Virus record (IMG/VR): IMGVR_UViG_3300008266_000406
Location: 1 to 25,952 of that record
Length of the DNA: 25,952 bases
Reading direction: 5' to 3' (one strand)
From: a virus
The notes beneath the pieces are model-generated. The model was given only the letters and a program-made list of their open reading frames with translations. It did not search any database and had not been told where the DNA came from. Each line of letters begins with the position of its first letter. Positions within the stretch are counted from its first letter, which is position 1. Shown piece after piece: positions 7,468-16,046 of this stretch. The position numbers and the translations under genes are program-made.

Positions 7468-7967
7468 TGATTTCTGAAACAATTGACATGGTTAAGACCG
7501 CATTAAAGAACCCAACCTATGGGGTTAATGTGTATTTGACCAGTGGTAGTTTACCAACTATAGCGGATGTGTATGCAGAAACTACAGATTACTGGATGAC
7601 AGTCGGTGGAACACCCGACCTATTTCCCGTATTGATGATTTCGTTGGCAGAAGATGTCAATTTCTTAATGCCAGAAGTACGAACATCTATCCGTGATGTA
7701 GAAATCACATTGGCAGTATCGTATTGGGACAAAATCGTTGCAGCACATACGGGAACTGACCGTGGGTATAAGACACTTTCGTGTGTAATGCAAAGTTTAA
7801 GACAATGGAGTAAAAACGAGAACGCGGCAGCTCGTGTTGATGGAGACATTCAAATTATTGAAATGTCCACTATTCGTCAAACACCACGCGTAGTAAATCA
7901 AGACCAAGATGTAAACATCCTCTCTTCTCTAATCATTACTTTTAGAGTACGAGATACAAACCCTTAG
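7467..7967 (+). CDS. Tail terminator / tail completion protein (gpU/gpZ position)
   Basis: 166 residues from ATG 7467, which overlaps the previous stop as TAATG. A TTG two codons upstream is possible but less likely. The protein is alpha/beta: an N-terminal helix (ETIDMVKTALKNP), a strand, a central GTPDLFPVLMISLAEDVNF, then REVEITL-type strands (VRTSIRDVEITLAVSYWDK), a helix (TLSCVMQSLRQWSKN) and final strands (GDIQIIEMSTIRQTP, LIITFRVRDTNP). This is the layout of tail terminator proteins that cap the tube and halt its growth. Placement between the FII-like and tube genes matches lambda Z-U. Sequence similarity to U is too weak to see by eye, so the exact equivalence (Z, U or a general tail completion protein) is uncertain. 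Confidence 0.6.
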   Translation: MISETIDMVKTALKNPTYGVNVYLTSGSLPTIADVYAETTDYWMTVGGTPDLFPVLMISLAEDVNFLMPEVRTSIRDVEITLAVSYWDKIVAAHTGTDRGYKTLSCVMQSLRQWSKNENAAARVDGDIQIIEMSTIRQTPRVVNQDQDVNILSSLIITFRVRDTNP

Positions 7968-7982
7968 TAATAGGAGAACAAC

Positions 7983-8942
7983 ATGAGTTTTAAATCCGTT
8001 ATTGGATACGGCGTTCTCGCACAAAAAGAAGCAACCTATGGAACTGCAAGTGCTTTTAATACTACGACCCACGCCGTCCAAGTTAGTGAATTACCAACGC
8101 TAACCATCAATTATGTCAACGATGGTGCTCGTCCAAATTCACCATCAACTGCTGGTGCACAACCTTTCGTATCACCAACAGGCCGTTTCGCAGAAATCAA
8201 CCTTGTTATGGAAGCACGAGGCAGTGGTTCTGCATATAGTTCAACATCAACCACTCCACCAGATGTTCACGCATTACTACAAGCATCTGGCTTCTCTGCA
8301 TCATATTCAGGTGGAGCATGGACCTACCAACCAGAAGCAGTAGGAAATGCAGATAGTAGTGCAGCAATTAAGATGTTTGCCCGTGGTGAACAATATATTG
8401 CAGTTGGTACTATCGGTACCTTTACATTAGCAAGTGATGGTGCAAGTCCAGCACAATACACCTTTGATATGTCTGGTCTTGTTTCTGGTTCAGTCATTGA
8501 CAATAGTGTAGCAAGTATCACCTACAATACAACCATTCCACCAAAGACAGAAAACATTGGATTAACCCTTGGGTCATTCAGTCCAATCGTCCGTGGATTT
8601 ACTTTAACTCTTGGTCGTGAAATCAATCCAAGAGTCAATATTAACCAAACCGATGCACACGCAGGATTTGCAAGTGCTCGTCGTGATATGACATTCGTAA
8701 CCACTATTGAAACACCAGAAAGTGCTTCATTTGATATCTACGAATTACAACGCAATGGAACACAATTCGCAACATCATTCACCATTGGTTCAACCACAGG
8801 TAATAGATTCACCGTATCATTACCAACTTGCCAAATCATCGGTATCAGTAATGGAGAAGATGGTGCAGTCTCAACCAGTGAATTAACAATCAAGCCATCG
8901 TCATTAAACGGGGCAAACGATATTACGATTACATACAACTAA
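7983..8942 (+). CDS. Major tail tube protein
   Basis: 319 residues, beta-rich and Ser/Thr/Gly-rich, without cysteine clusters or membrane segments except scattered hydrophobic strands. It follows the large tube-protein pattern: an N-terminal GYGVLAQKEATYGTA motif, long paired strands (RFAEINLVMEARG, FTLTLGREINPRVNI), RDMTFVTTIETPE and a C-terminal NGEDGAVSTSELTIKPSS. The GVLAQKEATYGTA opening is typical of siphovirus tube proteins of the Phage_tube_2 type. It would stack as rings to form the hollow tail. A strong TAGGAG 6 bases before the start suggests high expression, and its position just before the tail chaperones agrees. It is longer than lambda gpV (246). Confidence 0.88.
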   Translation: MSFKSVIGYGVLAQKEATYGTASAFNTTTHAVQVSELPTLTINYVNDGARPNSPSTAGAQPFVSPTGRFAEINLVMEARGSGSAYSSTSTTPPDVHALLQASGFSASYSGGAWTYQPEAVGNADSSAAIKMFARGEQYIAVGTIGTFTLASDGASPAQYTFDMSGLVSGSVIDNSVASITYNTTIPPKTENIGLTLGSFSPIVRGFTLTLGREINPRVNINQTDAHAGFASARRDMTFVTTIETPESASFDIYELQRNGTQFATSFTIGSTTGNRFTVSLPTCQIIGISNGEDGAVSTSELTIKPSSLNGANDITITYN

Positions 8943-8977
8943 AAATACCTTTTAACTAATTCCTATAGGAGTTTACT

Positions 8978-9262
8978 ATGTCTGTAGAACGCTTTATTAA
9001 GGCAACAGAACCCATCAAAGTTGAATTAAATGGTACAACCTATATGGTCAAACCATTAAGTTTTAAGAATTATATCGCAATTCAACGCGAATTACGAAAT
9101 AGTTTTTCTGATGGGTTATCTATTGACGAAAAAGAAAACGCATACATCGCAGCAATAGAAAAACTTGCGAGAGCATTGGAGTTACCAGTGGATGATGTCC
9201 TAAACGCTGATAATGAATTTATTACCAAACTCGTTGATGTTTTTTTGTTGCAGACGAAGTAG
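8978..9262 (+). CDS. Tail assembly chaperone G
   Basis: 94 residues when read without frameshift. G-type chaperones bind the tape measure and keep it soluble while tube subunits are recruited. The N-terminal strand pair (IKVELNGTTYMVKPLSFKNY) and following helices (KENAYIAAIEKLARALELP, DNEFITKLVDVF) match the usual chaperone layout. TAGGAG lies 6 bases upstream. Near its end the message reads GTT TTT TTG, and the normal frame stops soon after at TAG (9260-9262). The location between tube and tape measure genes is the classic G position. Confidence 0.85.
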   Translation: MSVERFIKATEPIKVELNGTTYMVKPLSFKNYIAIQRELRNSFSDGLSIDEKENAYIAAIEKLARALELPVDDVLNADNEFITKLVDVFLLQTK

Positions 9263-9579
9263 CAGATGAAAAGGAACCTGACCCGTTTGATGAAGCATAC
9301 AAGCGTGTCAGGCCTTCTCATAAAAAGGTACTAGAACGCGAACTGTATTACGATATTTCCTTGTTTCTGTGGTATTATGGAAATGATACATTCAAAGATG
9401 GGGACATCGGATACTGGCACTTCTACTATCTCTCACAGCAAATACCTGCAATAGAAGCCAAAGAAGTCTTTGTTGTAATGGAAGGTAACGCAATGTCACA
9501 AGGACTTTCCACTCCACAGATTAAAAAACGGTTCTCTGAACTACAAAAACTTGCCACCTATGGTGTAAAGCAATCATAA
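8978..9579 (+). CDS. Tail assembly chaperone G-T fusion made by -1 frameshift
   Basis: This is a predicted 200-residue product: 90 residues of G, then 110 residues in the -1 frame from 9247 to the stop at 9577-9579. The -1 frame is closed by TGA at 9235-9237, immediately before the slip site. It then stays open for 342 bases and has no ATG until about 9478, so it can hardly be expressed except by slippage at 9241-9247. The T part is acidic, then helical and aromatic (KKVLERELYYDISLFLWYYG, GYWHFYYLSQQIP, STPQIKKRFSELQKLATYG). In lambda, gpG-T is made the same way at low frequency, and the T part recruits tube protein. The ratio of G to G-T is normally critical for assembly. The frameshift is inferred from the sequence. 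Confidence 0.85.
9241..9247 (+). other. -1 ribosomal slippery heptamer T TTT TTG
   Basis: In the G frame the codons are GTT TTT TTG, so the heptamer T-TTT-TTG fits the X-XXY-YYZ rule for simultaneous slippage. Re-pairing gives TTT TTT. It lies six bases after the stop that closes the -1 frame and 12 bases before the G stop codon. No downstream pseudoknot was established by eye. Confidence 0.8.
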
Positions 9580-9590
9580 GGAACTAGCAT

Positions 9591-11177
9591 ATGGCACAAA
9601 AGACAGAAGTAGAAATTGGCGTAAGAGATAAAGCATCAGCAGAGTTAAAAGGAATTTCTGGTGCTTTTGAACGGATGCGTGTATCCGTTGAAACCAATAG
9701 TCGTGGAATAAATAAATTAGACAATGCACTACGAGGCATGGGTGCTCAAGCAGCATCATTACCTGGCCCATTAGGTCGTGTTGCCGATGCATTAGCAGAT
9801 TTTGCGCCTGGTGGATTGACTGGTGCTGCATATCTCGCTGGTATTGGTGCGATGGTGATGATTGGTAAGAGTTACTATGACAGTGCCGAAAAATCAAAGA
9901 AGATAACACAAGATTTAGCCAAAGCTATAGCAGATTTAAATGGAACATCACAACAATTTCAATTAAATAGTTTATTAAATGAATTAAAAGACTTAGAAGA
10001 AAAATCAAACTCTGCTTGGAGAGCATTTTGGTTAGGTAGTGATGGACAATTCTTTGGATTTGGTGAAAGTAACGCACAAGCAAATGCAAGAATTACTACT
10101 GACATATTAAAATCTACAACCGATGCCGCAAGAAAAGCCGCATCGGCTGATGAAGCATTATTTGATGCACAACAAGAACGAGCATTAGTACGAGCTGAAC
10201 AACTTGGTCGTCAACTAGAAGAAAAAGTAAAACAAACTGGAATAAGAGTACAAAGAGCACAGGCTGCATTGACCGTAGCTCGTCAAACTGGTAAAGACCA
10301 ATCTACTATTACACAATTAGAAGCAAATGTAGTAAGAGCTGTTACGGCACAACAACAAGCAATAAATGATTTAGCAAAGGCAGAAGCTAAACGAACAGAA
10401 GATGCTAAGAAACTAGCAGAAGAACGAGTAAAAGCTGCACAGAAAGAAGCGGAACGCGTTATAGCATTTAATAAGCGTATTCAAGATGCTTTATTTGAAG
10501 TACAAATGAAACAATTTGAAGATTTGCAATCTGCCCGTGACCAAGCAAGACAAGTAATTAGCGATTTAATTATCAATGATATAAACAGATTGACCGATGC
10601 AGTAAACGCCGGACTAGAAAAAGATAATGAGATTGCTAAAAAAGCAACGGAAAATGCAGAAAATAGAATGAAAACCATTGAACCAATTATATTTGGTATC
10701 TCTGATGGATTTGATAAAATGGTTGAAGGTATCTTTACTGGTGAGAATGCATTTAAAGCATTTGGTCAAGGGGCACGAAATGCTATCGCTGGTATCTTAA
10801 AAGCATTAGGACAACAGAACCTTGTTGAAGGGTTGAGTTCATTAGGTAAAGGATTTGCCGCAGCAGCTAACCCACTAACTGCATTCAGTGCGTCTGGATT
10901 CTTCAAGTCCGCAGCACAACACTTTGCCGCAGCAGCGGCCGCAGGTGTCGCAGCACGAGCCGTTGGTGGAGCAGGAGCTGGTGGTATTGGAGCAAATGGT
11001 GGAGCATTCAACAATAGTCAACTTGGACGAAGTAACTTTAGTACCACACAACCATTGACCATTGTGGTTCAAGGTGGATTGTTAGATATGAGCAATCCAG
11101 ATACACAACGCTCATTCGTTTCCGCAATGGAAACTGTATCAAATAGACGAGTTAAAATTTCTACCGTAGGTATGTAA
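9591..11177 (+). CDS. Tail tape measure protein
   Basis: 528 residues, short for a tape measure. These proteins set tail length and line the tube before injection. Order of features: a basic-acidic start with EIGVRDKASAELKGISGAFERM, a hydrophobic segment at about 74-93 (GGLTGAAYLAGIGAMVMIGK) that may act in membrane passage, then a long Ala/Gln/Glu/Lys-rich coiled-coil region (about 97-360; for example LAEERVKAAQKEAERV). An Ala/Gly-rich stretch follows at about 430-490 (AAAAAAGVAARAVGGAGAGG), and a short folded end with TIVVQGGLLDMSNPDTQRSF and RRVKIST. Such ends are common in tape measures. It follows the G/T pair directly, with AAGGA 8 bases before the start. Confidence 0.93.
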   Translation: MAQKTEVEIGVRDKASAELKGISGAFERMRVSVETNSRGINKLDNALRGMGAQAASLPGPLGRVADALADFAPGGLTGAAYLAGIGAMVMIGKSYYDSAEKSKKITQDLAKAIADLNGTSQQFQLNSLLNELKDLEEKSNSAWRAFWLGSDGQFFGFGESNAQANARITTDILKSTTDAARKAASADEALFDAQQERALVRAEQLGRQLEEKVKQTGIRVQRAQAALTVARQTGKDQSTITQLEANVVRAVTAQQQAINDLAKAEAKRTEDAKKLAEERVKAAQKEAERVIAFNKRIQDALFEVQMKQFEDLQSARDQARQVISDLIINDINRLTDAVNAGLEKDNEIAKKATENAENRMKTIEPIIFGISDGFDKMVEGIFTGENAFKAFGQGARNAIAGILKALGQQNLVEGLSSLGKGFAAAANPLTAFSASGFFKSAAQHFAAAAAAGVAARAVGGAGAGGIGANGGAFNNSQLGRSNFSTTQPLTIVVQGGLLDMSNPDTQRSFVSAMETVSNRRVKISTVGM

Positions 11178-11178
11178 C

Positions 11179-11619
11179 ATGGGAATCTATAGAATACCAA
11201 AAATAGTTTGGGGAGCTAGTTTCGCTAATACATTGAACATTGGATATCCATTAGACAATTGGGCATCATATAGTAGTGCCTTTGATGGGTCACAATTCTT
11301 ACAGGTAGAAAGTGGAACTGAAGATGCCTGGGTCATCAATACAAATTATATTTTAGAAGGTGACATTCGTTGGATACCAACATCCAATGGAACAAATCCA
11401 ACACAAACTGGATGGGATGGAACTACAGGCGTTCGTGCATTCCTAGAATGGGCACGACAAAAGAATCAATTCCGTTGGTATCCAAATAAGGATGATGTTA
11501 GCTATGTCACTTCGTATTTAGTAGAACCTATTACTGGTGCACATGCACTTGAACCAGATGGTACCCGTACCATTCGTATTGTAATGAGAAATAATACAAC
11601 TTCTTACGACGGATACTAA
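11179..11619 (+). CDS. Distal-tail-like structural protein
   Basis: 146 residues, beta-rich, with conserved-looking aromatic and Asp/Gly turns (VWGASFANTLNIGYPLDNW, GDIRWIPT, FLEWARQKNQFRWYP). It ends with the pattern YLVEP..., then DGTRTIRIVMRN. This arrangement resembles proteins that form the ring at the tube tip between the tape measure and hub genes (Dit or gpM-type). It starts one base after the previous stop, with TAGG 8 bases upstream, and is followed after one base by the next gene, so the three are one translational unit. Not confidently assigned to a named family. Confidence 0.55.
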   Translation: MGIYRIPKIVWGASFANTLNIGYPLDNWASYSSAFDGSQFLQVESGTEDAWVINTNYILEGDIRWIPTSNGTNPTQTGWDGTTGVRAFLEWARQKNQFRWYPNKDDVSYVTSYLVEPITGAHALEPDGTRTIRIVMRNNTTSYDGY

Positions 11620-11620
11620 A

Positions 11621-14164
11621 ATGCAGTTAGCATATAGAATGAGAATCATCAATGGAACCGCTTTCACTTCGGGTTCCACTTCTCTTACACCAGTTTCAGG
11701 CTCATCACATAGCGAACCATTTCAAATTACCACATTAAGTTCTGGTAGTTTGGCTGGATATACACCCTATATGCGATTACCCCGTGGTCAAAATGGTGAA
11801 TTTGATATTAAGAGTGGTCGTTCCTCTGTAGGTGCATATAGTGTAGAAATCCTAGACGCCCGAACACAAGCAACTAGTAATGCAACACGATGGGCATCTG
11901 CATTTATTGGTGATAGTAGTGGTCGGTTAAGTATTATTGGAAAAAAAGCTATTATTGAAGAAAGTACCGATGGTGGGTCCACCTGGAGTCTCTTTTTCTG
12001 TGGTCGTGTCAATAAGTTTGACCTCTCTTCTAAATTAACTTATAATATAGAGATTGGGGACAATCTAGAATTACTTAAACAAAAACTCTTTACGACAGAA
12101 GCAACTAGTACTTCAGCTGTCTATAAGTCTGTATTACCATTAGGTCTATTAGACAAATTAGAAATGCCAGATAGTCAATCGGCATTACCACAAAGTGTAC
12201 CATTTCTTGTTGAGAAAGCAGAAGTTGCTGCCAATGCCAATACACAATTACGATATGACCGTTGGTTAACACTATTCAATCTATCAGTACAAGACCCACA
12301 AAACTTTTGGTCATACGGAAATAAATTCAATACAAGTGCTGGATTACAATACGATGTTGCATCTGGTCAACAACCATTACGCGCTCGTATTGAAATTAGT
12401 GGGTCATATTACTACTATGGAGTAGACATCCTACAAACTCCATCCAATGCAAATCGTGATAAGACATTACAACAAATACAAAAGATTCATATTGCCGAAT
12501 TGGATACATTGGACCCACGATATAGTAGTATTGGGTCTATTCCAACACAAACATTTGGTACAGACATACCCAAGATTTGGTTGTATTCGTTATTAGACAA
12601 TGAACAAGTCAAGGGTACCCTATTCATCAATGCAACACCATATCAAGTCTTACGCGATATCTTAACTGGTAGTTATTTCCCAAAGAGTAATCCACAACTT
12701 ACCATTCCATTTGATACAGCATCTATTAATACATTAGAAGTAGCACGACCATTGGAAAAGATGGTCTATAGAATAGAAGAAAGTATGGAAGCAGCAGAAT
12801 TTATTGAAAAGTATATCTGTAAGCCATTTGGATTGGGATATACTTTTGAACCACAAACAATTGGTGGAGTTCCACAATCTGCATTCCGTCTATTCTCAAC
12901 ATATATTCCTACATCATCGGCAGGATTGTCTACATTAGATGATACCTCTGTAATCGCTGGAACAGAACAAACATGGAATACCAGTGAACCTATATTGGCT
13001 GTAGGTGGAATGTATTATATAGAAAATCTTAAGACATATACGAGAGATACATTATCAGCTGCACAAAGTGAAGGAGAAACCAATCCAACGATTGAACAAA
13101 AGTTTCCTATCATTTATGCACTTACCGATGTTATTGACCCATCTATAAAAATAGAACAATTAGATTTTAATGGATTGCGTGGATTGAACAATGACATCTA
13201 TTCATTCAGTATTGGTGGAATGACAGGTAATATACCTACCGATGTCTATACACAAGGTCGTGCCGTTGGATATTTGAAAAAGTATTTTGATAGAAACCAA
13301 TTTGGTAATCCAATGGTTCAATTGTCTTGTGTACGCAATGTGACAACGGCCGCATTAAAGGTCGGTGACTTCGTATTGGTAGATGTGGATGTATTACCTA
13401 ACCAAGCATTACATACCCGTGGTGGAACAAGAATCTATCAAGTTATACAAAAGAATTTGAATGGAATACAAATTGATTTTACCCTATTAGATAGCGGTGT
13501 CAATCAAAGTATGACTGCACCTGTCTTTGGTGTTGTCTCTTCTTCAGTTAACAATCAAATAGATTTTCAGATTAGTGTAAGTCAACCTGCTGTATTAGAA
13601 ATGGAATATGCAGTCGTATCTAGTGGGTCATCTGTACCTGCCAATAGTAGTGTAGATTGGGTATTCTATAAGTCACAACGCAATACAGGGACAACACAAT
13701 CCTTTAGTATTGATACTTTACCAGAAGGTAAGACCACCTATATTCGTGCAAGAAGTACCAGTCCATCTAATGCAGATATTAAATTACCATCTTCTTATGT
13801 AGTTGCAAGTCCAGTTACATTAGCCAATGTGACTGCTCCAACGAATTTGGTGGTTACCAATATCACCGAACAGTCTGCAGAGATAGATTGGTCAAATACA
13901 AATGACTTCTACCCAATAGAAGTGCAGTTAGCCTCACCATCGGGTAGCATTCCAACTACGACTATTATTCAATTACTTCCATCTTCGTCTACATACACAT
14001 TGACGGGATTAGATAAGAACACAAGTTCAACACATACAGTCGGTGTCAGATATGCAGACCCATATAAAGGATTTAGTCCACTTATCACCGCAAGTTTTAA
14101 TGCAACGGGAACTGGAACTCAATTGGATGCTCCTGCTGCATTAATCGCTTATATTTCAAGGTAA
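11621..14164 (+). CDS. Tail hub / central tail-tip protein with fibronectin type III modules
   Basis: 847 residues. The first ~160 residues are beta-rich and end in KLTYNIEIGDNLELLKQK, reminiscent of hub proteins that bridge the tube end. A long middle part (about 200-640) includes GRAVGYLKKYFDRNQ and VKVGDFVLVDVDVL-like strands. The C-terminus carries two fibronectin-like modules, about 640-735 and 739-828; the second has the typical APTNLVVTNITEQSAEIDWS and YTLTGLDKNTSSTHTVGVRY pattern. Such modules are common in tail tips and may bind cell-surface sugars. It takes the place of lambda's large tip gene J but is not recognisably J. The weak ribosome site suggests coupling to the previous gene. 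Confidence 0.65.
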   Translation: MQLAYRMRIINGTAFTSGSTSLTPVSGSSHSEPFQITTLSSGSLAGYTPYMRLPRGQNGEFDIKSGRSSVGAYSVEILDARTQATSNATRWASAFIGDSSGRLSIIGKKAIIEESTDGGSTWSLFFCGRVNKFDLSSKLTYNIEIGDNLELLKQKLFTTEATSTSAVYKSVLPLGLLDKLEMPDSQSALPQSVPFLVEKAEVAANANTQLRYDRWLTLFNLSVQDPQNFWSYGNKFNTSAGLQYDVASGQQPLRARIEISGSYYYYGVDILQTPSNANRDKTLQQIQKIHIAELDTLDPRYSSIGSIPTQTFGTDIPKIWLYSLLDNEQVKGTLFINATPYQVLRDILTGSYFPKSNPQLTIPFDTASINTLEVARPLEKMVYRIEESMEAAEFIEKYICKPFGLGYTFEPQTIGGVPQSAFRLFSTYIPTSSAGLSTLDDTSVIAGTEQTWNTSEPILAVGGMYYIENLKTYTRDTLSAAQSEGETNPTIEQKFPIIYALTDVIDPSIKIEQLDFNGLRGLNNDIYSFSIGGMTGNIPTDVYTQGRAVGYLKKYFDRNQFGNPMVQLSCVRNVTTAALKVGDFVLVDVDVLPNQALHTRGGTRIYQVIQKNLNGIQIDFTLLDSGVNQSMTAPVFGVVSSSVNNQIDFQISVSQPAVLEMEYAVVSSGSSVPANSSVDWVFYKSQRNTGTTQSFSIDTLPEGKTTYIRARSTSPSNADIKLPSSYVVASPVTLANVTAPTNLVVTNITEQSAEIDWSNTNDFYPIEVQLASPSGSIPTTTIIQLLPSSSTYTLTGLDKNTSSTHTVGVRYADPYKGFSPLITASFNATGTGTQLDAPAALIAYISR

Positions 14165-14168
14165 TCCT

Positions 14169-16043
14169 ATGGCTATCAACGAATTGAATATTGATAAGGC
14201 AAAGACACAAACTGGTGTTGTATTGGTCGTATTCCGTGACCCCGATGTTCCTGCCGATACATCTACTGTAATTGAAAGAACCAATAGTAGTGCATCAGTT
14301 GCAGACCCGAACAATTGGACTGAAATTGGTACATTGGAGAATGTAGACACATCGGGTACATACTTTATTGATTATTTACCATTAACAAAGAATGTATATT
14401 TTTACAGAGCCAAGCATACTGCGCCTGGATTCATCAGTAGTTCCTATATCTTTGAAATCTCTGGGTCTGCTACCACAATTCCTCAAATAGATTGGAGAGG
14501 AAAACCGTGGTTACTCAATCAAACACCATTACAATTGGTGATGGTCGTATCACAGAGTAATGCAACACAATGGATTGTTGTTCCTGAAGTCAATCAACCC
14601 GTAGTTGGTACTGGAACACCAACAATTTCTCTTATCGCATCTGGTAATGTTGGACCCATTTCTAATGTGGGTACCACCTATACAATTGATAGACCAACAG
14701 GTACATCTACCGACGATAGTTATGTGGTCTTTCAAAGTACCCTATCTGGATTTAGAAATGGTGTAGATAAGGTGGAATTGACCCCATTGGTATCGGGTGC
14801 AGCAGTACCAACATTACGCACAGTTATCACACCAATCTCAACGGATAGTTCAAGTGCAGTATTGAATGTGGCAGTCTTTGATGAAACTCCAGCTACTGGG
14901 TCATACATCAATCTCTCATTCACTTCTATCAATATTCCATCTATCACTCCAACTGGTGAGTTCTTTGTATCGTCAAGTGAAGTAAAGACATTTACTATTA
15001 GTCGTCCTGACTTCAATACGGGAACAGGACATATCAACTTTACCGCTACAGGGTCTAATCGTATTACATCAACCACAGGGATTGATATTTCTGAACGACA
15101 AATCAATGCCAATGACCCAGCCTATGCAACGATTACCATTGGAACTGTAGTATCCAGTAGTAATCAAATTACGATTCCATATTCATTTGACCAATCATCA
15201 ACGGCACAATACACAGAAGTCTTTATTCAAGAAAGTTCTGGGTCTGCTCCACAAGTTGATAGTGTAGAATTTACTGGTATTCCTTTTTATAAATCACCAT
15301 TAAATCGTAGTGATGTTCGTAGTCGTATTATTGTTCCAATAGCAAAACCATCCAATTACCTCTTGGTTACTTTTGTTCCATATGATGCACTCAATCGTCG
15401 TGGAACTGAACAATACAAATTGTATCAAGCTACTTCAACAACTGCAGTTGCACCAAATGCATTCGTATCACAAAGTAATGTCACCATTACCAGTTCATCG
15501 GTCACCAATCAAGTAATGATGCCAAGTACCAATCTACCATTGTTTATTAGAACTTATTTAAACAATGCAGTGTATGGTAGTGATGTGGCAGTATCGGCAG
15601 GAGCAAATGGTACACAATCAATTTCTCATACAGGATTAACACCAGTTACTAATTATAGTTGGAGATATTCTGGTGTTTCTGGTAGTGGTGAAAGTGAACG
15701 AACCGATATTATCTATACACAAACAAGTACGGGTGGTACACTTACGACACCAACCATTTCATTTACTGGATGGCAGACTACTGATGGTGGTACATTGAAT
15801 TTCTCTGTAACCAATACCACTGCTTATCCAGCAGGTACCACATTTGAAGGTGAAGTTTATAGTGGAAGTACTTTGTTAGGCAATATGAATTATGTTACAG
15901 AGTTTACCTTAAGTTATCCATATGCAGGACCAGGCACCGATGTTGGAACTGCACGGATTCGTGCCAATAAGTCGGGATATACAACCAGTGCATATAGTAC
16001 CCCTGTCAGTTGGTCTAATGCCTCACCTAAGCAACCATTTTAA
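14169..16043 (+). CDS. Beta-rich tail protein with fibronectin/Ig-like modules
   Basis: 624 residues. It opens with a fibronectin-like module (about 1-105: TGVVLVVFRDPDVPADTSTVIERT, YFIDYLPLTKNVYFYRAKHT), followed by serial beta modules rich in Ser, Thr, Gly and Asn. The end has two more sandwich-like units (about 440-520 with HTGLTPVTNYSWRYSGVSG, and about 530-620 with GTLNFSVTNTTAYPAGT and GTARIRANKSGYTTS). No enzymatic motif or membrane segment was seen. It follows the hub gene by 4 bases with AAGG upstream. It probably extends the tip or anchors the fibres encoded downstream. Specific role unknown. Confidence 0.6.
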   Translation: MAINELNIDKAKTQTGVVLVVFRDPDVPADTSTVIERTNSSASVADPNNWTEIGTLENVDTSGTYFIDYLPLTKNVYFYRAKHTAPGFISSSYIFEISGSATTIPQIDWRGKPWLLNQTPLQLVMVVSQSNATQWIVVPEVNQPVVGTGTPTISLIASGNVGPISNVGTTYTIDRPTGTSTDDSYVVFQSTLSGFRNGVDKVELTPLVSGAAVPTLRTVITPISTDSSSAVLNVAVFDETPATGSYINLSFTSINIPSITPTGEFFVSSSEVKTFTISRPDFNTGTGHINFTATGSNRITSTTGIDISERQINANDPAYATITIGTVVSSSNQITIPYSFDQSSTAQYTEVFIQESSGSAPQVDSVEFTGIPFYKSPLNRSDVRSRIIVPIAKPSNYLLVTFVPYDALNRRGTEQYKLYQATSTTAVAPNAFVSQSNVTITSSSVTNQVMMPSTNLPLFIRTYLNNAVYGSDVAVSAGANGTQSISHTGLTPVTNYSWRYSGVSGSGESERTDIIYTQTSTGGTLTTPTISFTGWQTTDGGTLNFSVTNTTAYPAGTTFEGEVYSGSTLLGNMNYVTEFTLSYPYAGPGTDVGTARIRANKSGYTTSAYSTPVSWSNASPKQPF

Positions 16044-16046
16044 TCT

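Noticed and set aside
7461-7469. TTG start for the tail terminator gene
   Set aside because: ATG at 7467 overlaps the previous stop as TAATG, the coupling style used elsewhere here; TTG adds only two residues.
9361-9579. Independent small gene starting at TTG 9361
   Set aside because: The frame is open back to 9238 and is better explained as the T part of a G-T frameshift product; no suitable ribosome site at 9361.
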